From WUQU01 sp038849025 (GTDB taxonomy: Archaea; Thermoproteota; Bathyarchaeia; Bathyarchaeales; Bathycorpusculaceae), in NCBI GenBank assembly GCA_038849025.1, contig JAWCNE010000017.1, positions 1 to 27,989 on the forward strand: a stretch of DNA of 27,989 nt, written 5' to 3'. The notes under the pieces were generated by a model that saw only the letters and a list, made by a program, of their open reading frames with translations, was not told the DNA's origin and made no database searches. The position numbers and the translations under genes are program-made. This document shows, one piece after another, positions 23,063-27,989 of this stretch (positions are counted from its first letter, which is position 1; each line of letters opens with the position of its first letter).

Positions 23063-24745
23063 TTACTCCATTCTACGTAAAAGCTCTTCAGCATTATTTA
23101 AGGCTAGCTTGTAGGCCACATAGGTTATTGTGAAGGCGATGGTTCCGCTTATGGGCAACGCCACATATGGGTAATAGCTGGGCAACAGTGAAGGCACCAT
23201 AAAAACAGATTGGAAGATGCGTTGGAAACCGTAAGGAATCATTGGAGAAAGTATGAATAGTCCTGCTACAGCGCAAACAGCCATGTTAATGAAACTCCAA
23301 AGCGGCCTTATCATTCTAGGCCTCGGGAGTTCTTGGAAGTCGGCGCCCTTTATCCCGCACACAAGCGAAACCATGCCTATGGCAAAAGCCAGAAAAACAG
23401 ATTCCAAAGCGCCTATAATTATAGCCCTAATTGACGGAGCCATTATAAGGATAGCGGCAAAAGAGCAGACCAGTATCACGACTAGGCTGAAAAGAACAAT
23501 AAACGCATATTTAGCCTTAACAAAGCTTTTTGCAGAAACAGGCAGCGAATGGATAAACCATATGCTTCCCCCTTCCGAGCCAACAATTATATTTCCTAAA
23601 GTGTAGGCGATCAATCCTCCAGGCAGCAAAGCTAGGTATACAAATAGGAAAGAGGGAAATCCGGGCGGCAGCGCAGATCCCCCTCTCGTTATTGAGATAA
23701 GAGGCATAATGATGACGACTACGGGAACCACAAATATGTACATGAGTTCGCGGCGTCTAGTGAATGCCTTAAAATCTTTCCTTATGATTGATGCTTCAAG
23801 AGGCGAGAAACCCAATCTTCCAAGAAAGCCGGTTTTCGGAGCGTAAACTTTGCTGGAAATCTTTATCGTTGGAGCCTCATATAAGCTGAACCGTGCATTT
23901 AAATTGACAGCCGCTAAAAAGAGAGCATAAACAAGTCCAATGGAAAACAGAAGAAACATGATGGTTTCCAGCCATAAGCCAGAGGCAAAAGCTGACAATG
24001 CTACACCGGGCCAAAGGTATGGGATAAACCATAGCATTCTTTGTCCGGTGGCAACCCATTCAAGGAGCATTTGAGGCGTCACATTATAAACAAGAGAGAA
24101 ATAGATGGTGTAGAAAATTATGAAGAATATTATAGTGCCTATAAGTCTCACCCAAACAGCGGCTCTGCCAGCAGCCTTTGTTATGGCGCCATAAAGTCTG
24201 ACTTGCACAACTTTAAACACTTCTGTGGTTATGCTGGATAGGAGGAGGCTTATCAAGAGGGCTAGCACGGTGAAAGCAGCCATAGGCAGCAGTCCTAAAA
24301 ATAGTGAAGCCACAGTTATGGCGGAGCATATAAAGACGTTGACTATTAAGGGCGCGCCTAAAATGTTGGCTATTACAGAGGCTAGGGTATGCTCTTCCCA
24401 TGTAATGGGGAACCAGTAAAGGGGCTGGGCGGTTATTTTTGCGCCTATACGCTGGATTTGGCCCATCTGAGTGAAAACAAGCCCGTAAAGAAGCGTAATA
24501 GTGGGCAAAGCTATGAAAAGGTTAGTTGCGCCTTCTAGAACTGACTGCTTCAGCGCCGGATCCGTTAATCCAGCTAAAAAGTTTCCAACGAAAAAGCCAG
24601 TCAACAGCCCTACAACGCATGCTCCAATGTATAATGTGTAGGTTACAAGCTTGCTTTCTTTAAACTGTCTAAACTTTGCACCTCTAATTACTCTGGAAGC
24701 CTTAACATCCACGCTTATTAGCAGCAGGACGTTTTTCCAGTTCAC
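23063..24745 (-). CDS. Large ABC exporter membrane protein
   Basis: Membrane protein of 560 residues with roughly ten to twelve hydrophobic segments in two blocks (about 35-300 and 340-555), separated by a cytoplasmic stretch around LGRLGFSPLEASIIRKDFKAFTRRRELMY. The latter phrase resembles large ABC-2 exporter permeases found in archaea. GGLIAYTLGNIIVGSEGGSIWFIHSLPVSAKSFVKAKY (about 390-427) is the equivalent of the coupling region. The ATG overlaps the stop of the ATPase at 24742 by 4 bases, so the pair is translationally coupled. The substrate is unknown. Confidence 0.82.
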   Translation of the reverse strand: MNWKNVLLLISVDVKASRVIRGAKFRQFKESKLVTYTLYIGACVVGLLTGFFVGNFLAGLTDPALKQSVLEGATNLFIALPTITLLYGLVFTQMGQIQRIGAKITAQPLYWFPITWEEHTLASVIANILGAPLIVNVFICSAITVASLFLGLLPMAAFTVLALLISLLLSSITTEVFKVVQVRLYGAITKAAGRAAVWVRLIGTIIFFIIFYTIYFSLVYNVTPQMLLEWVATGQRMLWFIPYLWPGVALSAFASGLWLETIMFLLFSIGLVYALFLAAVNLNARFSLYEAPTIKISSKVYAPKTGFLGRLGFSPLEASIIRKDFKAFTRRRELMYIFVVPVVVIIMPLISITRGGSALPPGFPSFLFVYLALLPGGLIAYTLGNIIVGSEGGSIWFIHSLPVSAKSFVKAKYAFIVLFSLVVILVCSFAAILIMAPSIRAIIIGALESVFLAFAIGMVSLVCGIKGADFQELPRPRMIRPLWSFINMAVCAVAGLFILSPMIPYGFQRIFQSVFMVPSLLPSYYPYVALPISGTIAFTITYVAYKLALNNAEELLRRME

Positions 24746-25515
24746 TTCATCAACGCCTCAACAATGGGCTTAACATCGCCGGTTCCGGTAAGCTTTAGGA
24801 AAATGTCTTCCAGCCCGGACTCTGGCATTTTTGCTTTACGCCTAAGCTCGTCCATAGTGCCTAAAGCCAGCAATCGCCCACCATACATTATGGCTATGCG
24901 ATCGCACATGGCTTGGGCAATTTCTAAAATGTGAGTTGACATAATCGTTGTGACTCCTTGAGAAGCAAGCTCTCGTAGGAGATCCTTCACGATTCTTGCC
25001 GATTTGGGGTCTAAACCGCTTAGAGGCTCATCTAAAAGCAGAAGTTCAGGTTTGTGCATAAGTGCGGAGATGATGACAATCTTCTGTTTCATTCCTTCAG
25101 AATAAGAGTTGATCATGTCGCCTTCTCTGCCCTCTAAATCCAAGGCTTTGACAAACTCTTCAATCCGTTTTTTCTTTTCCTCAAGTGCCATGCCATAAAC
25201 GTCTCCTGTGAAGTCGAGAAACTCAAGGCCTGTTAGAAAATCGTAAATTCTAGGTGCTTCAGGAACATAACCCACCTTTCTTTTAACCTCGATGGGGTTG
25301 TCCTCCACATTGATGCCTAAAACGTTTACAGAGCCAGAATCGGGCTTAACCAGTCCCAAAATCATCTTGATTGTTGTAGATTTTCCTGAACCGTTCGGGC
25401 CGAGAAGGCCCAATATTTCGCCTCGTTTAACTTCCAAGTCAAGATAATCCACAGCAGTAATATTGCCGTAACGTTTAGAAACTCCAGCCAACTTAACAGC
25501 AGGCAAATAAGCCAA
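24742..25515 (-). CDS. ABC transporter ATP-binding protein (upstream pair)
   Basis: First gene of the ABC unit. ATPase of about 257 residues with Walker A GPNGSGKSTTIKMILGL, Q-loop VGYVPEAPRIYDFLTG, signature YSEGMKQKIVIISAL, Walker B LLLLDEPLSGLDPKS and switch His in TIMSTHILEIAQAMCD. It lacks the long C-terminal extension seen in the ATPase at 22092. The frame opens with a GTG at 25521, but AGGAGG is only two bases before it; the TTG at 25515 has the same site at 8 bases and is preferred (MAYLPAVKLAGVSKRYG). A candidate promoter AAAGTTAAACTTG lies near 25553-25565. Confidence 0.92.
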   Translation of the reverse strand: MAYLPAVKLAGVSKRYGNITAVDYLDLEVKRGEILGLLGPNGSGKSTTIKMILGLVKPDSGSVNVLGINVEDNPIEVKRKVGYVPEAPRIYDFLTGLEFLDFTGDVYGMALEEKKKRIEEFVKALDLEGREGDMINSYSEGMKQKIVIISALMHKPELLLLDEPLSGLDPKSARIVKDLLRELASQGVTTIMSTHILEIAQAMCDRIAIMYGGRLLALGTMDELRRKAKMPESGLEDIFLKLTGTGDVKPIVEALMK

Positions 25516-25628
25516 AATCACAGCCTCCTCTACTGAGCAATTTTCATCTTTTCACAAGTTTAACTTTTGCGCTTAAAGAAAAACTGGCTTGAAGTTTCCA
25601 CGCTGCTTTGTTAGCCTTGAAAAAGGGT

Positions 25629-25715
25629 TTATTTGTACCATTCAAGTATTGCTTTAACAGCCTTATCAGAATAACCGTAACTTTTAAGCATCCTGCAAAG
25701 TTGTCGCCTATTCAA
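25629..25715 (-). CDS. Possible 28-residue microprotein or gene remnant
   Basis: Within the 263-base gap between the ABC unit and the glycosidase gene, a short frame starts with TTG at 25713-25715 and ends with TAA at 25629-25631. It contains RRQLCRMLKSYGYSDKAVKA and ends in ILEWYK, so it is basic and helical. GGTG lies 5 bases upstream and TTTTAAATTATAA (about 25745-25757, minus strand) could be a promoter. The frame could also be the tail of a lost larger gene. The remaining part of the gap shows only the promoter of the ABC unit. Confidence 0.28.
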   Translation of the reverse strand: MNRRQLCRMLKSYGYSDKAVKAILEWYK

Positions 25716-25778
25716 ACTAACACCAAAATAGGATGAGGCGATTATAATTTAAAATCCATATTCCAAAAATAGATATAT

Positions 25779-26990
25779 CTAATTACTGAGTCTCTTGAAG
25801 GGTTTACGGGGCGTTTCGGCTACGTTCAGTAGTAAGTTTGCCCATTGAAAATCGTCCCTGCCTTTTATCAGGGATTGATATGTGTAGGCTGCGAGTTTCC
25901 ATGTCCAATCTAATTTAATGAGACCGTATCCTTGAGGATTGTTTATGCTGACTGTCGCTGGTTCAGGGTCTATGAGCCTAAACCAGTAGATGGTTTCAAG
26001 CCATGGAAAGGCGCTTGCAAGTTTGAAGGCTTCCAGTAAATAGTTTGAAATGTTTTCTTGAGAAGTGCTGTTGTCGCTGTAACCGAACTCGCTGAAAAAC
26101 ACTGGTTTATCACTGTCGCCATAACGATCCATAACATTGTAAACCGCTCTGTTTGGGTTTACCCAATTTGAAACAGTAGGCTCTTTATTTGGAATATATG
26201 GATGCCAACATGCGATTTGAAAATAGTCATTGGGGGTTGTGCTTGGCCACCGACCGCTCTTTATGTTCTTGTATATTTTTTCAAGGAAAACTGCAATCCC
26301 GCTAATGTCTGGGTCGGGTGCAAGTCCACCTAGAACCGTTTTTGCCTCCGGGTTTCCTTCATGGACGCCCAGCGAACCGTAATAGAGCAGGTCAGTGGAT
26401 ATGTCGGCTTTTTCTTGAAGGGAAAAATTGGATTCATGAAAGTCTGGAGGGTGAAGGAACTCATTGATGTTGAATTCGTTTCCTATCTCCCAAAAGGTTA
26501 TGTTTGGGAATGCCGCTGCAAGGGTTCTCCAAGACAGCCTATACTTTTCTAAAAACTTCATATAATCAGAACCAGGAGCGGTGTCTCTACGGGGAACTGC
26601 TTGATAATCGCCGTTAATGTCAGTCATCCAGCTTGGGAAATCCTGGGCCATGCCCATAACCGTAATGTTACCGGCTGCCATTGTTGAGAGAACATGGTTT
26701 AAAGTTTCCGCAAAGGTTTGATTAAGGGTTGTGGGGTTTACTAAAAGGGCATTCATCCATGTCCATTCTCGCAGTCTTTTTACGCCGAGGGATTGAAGCG
26801 CTTCAAAAGATTGTTGAAGGCTAAGGTTTTCCTGCACGTGGCGAGCGGTTATAGGCTCGCAAATACCGAACAACTCAGAGCGGTAGAATCGCCGACTAGT
26901 TTGTCCGGGGTAGATGATGATATAGAAGAGGATGCTTCCCAAAATTATAGTTGGAATTAGAAGGATGACAAGCCAACCTCGCCAGTTCAT
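25779..26990 (-). CDS. Membrane-anchored glycoside hydrolase-like protein (clan GH-A fold)
   Basis: Predicted extracellular enzyme of 403 residues. Residues 5-27 (GWLVILLIPTIILGSILFYIII) form an uncleaved signal anchor. The rest reads as a TIM-barrel glycosidase of clan GH-A, closest in pattern to GH5/GH39-like families. WEIGNEFN at 167-174 gives Glu172 as the likely acid/base after Asn171, and PVFFSEFGYS at 296-305 gives Glu301 as the likely nucleophile. WHPY at 262-265 and YWFRLIDPEP at 335-344 match other active-site strands. The substrate is not known; a surface polysaccharide or scavenged glycan is plausible. No carbohydrate-binding module is seen. The start ATG has GGCGG 5 bases upstream. 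It stands alone, with no sugar transporter next to it. Confidence 0.72.
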   Translation of the reverse strand: MNWRGWLVILLIPTIILGSILFYIIIYPGQTSRRFYRSELFGICEPITARHVQENLSLQQSFEALQSLGVKRLREWTWMNALLVNPTTLNQTFAETLNHVLSTMAAGNITVMGMAQDFPSWMTDINGDYQAVPRRDTAPGSDYMKFLEKYRLSWRTLAAAFPNITFWEIGNEFNINEFLHPPDFHESNFSLQEKADISTDLLYYGSLGVHEGNPEAKTVLGGLAPDPDISGIAVFLEKIYKNIKSGRWPSTTPNDYFQIACWHPYIPNKEPTVSNWVNPNRAVYNVMDRYGDSDKPVFFSEFGYSDNSTSQENISNYLLEAFKLASAFPWLETIYWFRLIDPEPATVSINNPQGYGLIKLDWTWKLAAYTYQSLIKGRDDFQWANLLLNVAETPRKPFKRLSN

Positions 26991-27158
26991 AGGCCGCCAC
27001 TTTCTATTTAATTGGAATATTGAAGCCTTTTTACCATTTTCCCCTATTAACCTTGAACCTCCGGTTTGGATTTTGAGAATTTAACGTGGTTGCCGAAAAG
27101 GGGACACACATCAAATTTTATAAAAAAGGTTGAAATGTTAGCAAATGGTGTTTATGTC

Positions 27159-27436
27159 ATGAATTTGGAGGAGACGAAGCGGGAAATTGAAGCCTTTGTT
27201 TTGGCTAAGGTTTTCTATAACTCTCGAGAGAATATTCCAAGAAGCTTCTTTTCGCGTTTACCGAGTTGGATGAGGCGGCTGACGCTTGGAAAAAGGTTTA
27301 AGCGAAGAAAACATTGCCGAAGAGTTAAATGATGAAATCCTACGTTTTAGATGCAAGCAGAGTCGCATGCCCTTCTGTGAATAGGGATGAAATATTTAGG
27401 ATTAAACTGGAGAAGAACAAGAACAAGCCATACTAG
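27159..27436 (+). pseudogene. Possible decayed VapBC-like toxin-antitoxin pair
   Basis: A 57-residue frame (27159-27332) begins MNLEETKREIEAFVLAKVFY. Its end loses sense in this frame, but two other frames read well over the same stretch: ELDEAADAWKKV from 27263 and LEKGLSEENIAEELNDEIL from 27286. This is as expected of an antitoxin broken by two frameshifts. Its TGA overlaps an ATG (TGATG at 27330-27334) for MKSYVLDAS, the usual N-terminus of PIN-domain (VapC) toxins, yet that frame stops after 34 residues at 27436. A TATA-like TTTTATAAAA lies near 27115-27124. The reading is an inference from short motifs; a genuine small gene of other function is possible. Confidence 0.3.
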
Positions 27437-27473
27437 TACGGAGAAGGTCGCAAGAAATTAGGCAAGTGAACAT

Positions 27474-27495
27474 TGAGCCCTATTAGTTAGGCTCA
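27474..27495. repeat. Small imperfect inverted repeat (hairpin)
   Basis: TGAGCC and GGCTCA flank CTATTAGTTA, and the stem can extend by TA/TA with one bulged C. There is no T-rich tract after it, so it is not a typical archaeal terminator. It lies in gene-poor, probably decayed DNA. Confidence 0.3.
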
Positions 27496-27582
27496 GGATC
27501 TAAAGAAAATGGCAGTTGGCTTGAATGTCATCGTCAATTCGATTTTTGCGCCGACGACGTTTAAATCCTTGAAACTGTTTCC

Positions 27583-27873
27583 ATGGAAACAACAACACAA
27601 ACAGCACTTAAAAGGGTCAACCTTAAGGATTAAAACAACTTGTCGAGCATTCTGACGCAGTTTAAGAGGTTGGTGGTGTGCATGTTGGCTGTAAGTTCAG
27701 CAAACAAATGGGAAAATGCACGAACGCCTTTTAAATGAGACAAGGCCAAAATAAACAGAGGCTCAACCCAAGCAATAGGTGTAATCACAGACGTAGGCAC
27801 ATTCTTGCCACTACTAGCAGAAGAAATTCAAAAACTGAAAGAACAACCCCAACTAAACGCACTGCTATATTAG
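27583..27873 (+). pseudogene. Degenerate open frame, original function unknown
   Basis: An ATG at 27583 (METTTQTALKRVNLKD) and the stop at 27871 are in the same frame, 96 codons apart, but this frame has two internal stops. The last part, after a TGA at about 27736, reads as sensible protein: DKAKINRGSTQAIGVITDVG followed by TFLPLLAEEIQKL and NALLY. In the middle a different frame reads better (GLKQLVEHSDAV, then EVGGVHVGCKFSKQMGK). GTTTAAAT at 27559-27566 resembles a TATA box close to the ATG. The pattern suggests a small gene broken by frameshifts. No family was recognised. Past 27873 to the window end I see no gene. Confidence 0.3.
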
Positions 27874-27989
27874 AAGTTAAACTTTTGCTAAATATTCTAG
27901 CGGGTTCAATCACGCAGATAATTATTTTAGCAACATGATATGAAGTGCTGCCTATGTTTACCAACGTATTTGTCTGGGTTTTTATCAAA

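Noticed and set aside
27474..27495. Hairpin as a transcription terminator
   Set aside because: It lacks the T-rich tract used by archaeal terminators and no gene ends directly before it.
27735..27938. A 67-residue plus-strand frame rich in Arg, Asn and Thr
   Set aside because: The overlapping frame containing GVITDVGTFLPLLAEE is far more protein-like; this one is its shifted shadow.
27785..27988. A 67-residue hydrophobic minus-strand frame at the right edge
   Set aside because: No ribosome binding site or promoter is visible and the stretch reads better as plus-strand protein remnants.

Overview
The window is archaeal. It carries a rps/rpl cluster with the RNase P protein Rpp29 inside it, eS4, archaeal-type alanyl-tRNA synthetase, TiaS, Tsr3, a tetraether lipid synthase (Tes), a TrmB-family regulator, TATA-type promoters and strong AGGAGG-like ribosome binding sites. 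The gene mix and moderate GC suggest a TACK archaeon, perhaps Bathyarchaeia, probably anaerobic because the [NiFe]-hydrogenase maturation set is present. The lineage is an inference. No rRNA, tRNA, CRISPR array or insertion sequence was recognised.

Layout. Positions 1-3598 (minus) hold a compact translational operon in transcription order uL22, uS3, uL29, Rpp29, uS17, uL14, uL24, eS4, with eS4 cut by the window edge. The usual upstream partner uS19 is absent; a TATA box at 3641-3648 starts the operon at uL22, and hypE lies divergently at 3764-4843. Positions 4840-10379 (minus) hold a small Cys-rich protein, a DUF996-like membrane protein, and a unit trmB-like, hypF, hypC, hypD, followed by a 49-residue pure coiled-coil protein. 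The trmB-like gene is divergent from tes (10495-12024, plus), with a perfect 10-bp inverted repeat between them. Then come alaS, a FUN14-like membrane protein, a small membrane protein, tiaS and a stand-alone RAM domain. On the plus strand follow nnr, tsr3, a LysE-type exporter and a macro-domain hydrolase. Positions 20854-25515 (minus) hold a 50-residue small protein and a four-gene ABC-2 locus made of two ATPase/permease pairs. Positions 25779-26990 (minus) encode a membrane-anchored clan GH-A-like glycosidase. From about 27000 to the right end the DNA looks decayed, with short frameshifted fragments, one resembling a toxin-antitoxin relic.

How the parts relate. HypE, HypF, HypC and HypD make and transfer the cyanide ligands of the [NiFe] site; HypA, HypB and hydrogenase subunits are not here. 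The TrmB-type regulator sits between the hyp genes and the tetraether lipid synthase, so one regulator may control both; this is an inference from layout and the inverted repeat. The other genes are mostly housekeeping: translation, tRNA and rRNA modification, NAD(P)H repair and transport.

Starts were moved from the longest reading frame where ribosome binding sites, gene overlaps or promoters argued for it (uL22, uS17, uL14, hypE, hypF, the upstream ABC ATPase). Three small genes too short for a 60-residue cut-off were found by reading the gaps: 5768-5917, 20854-21006 and, tentatively, 25629-25715.
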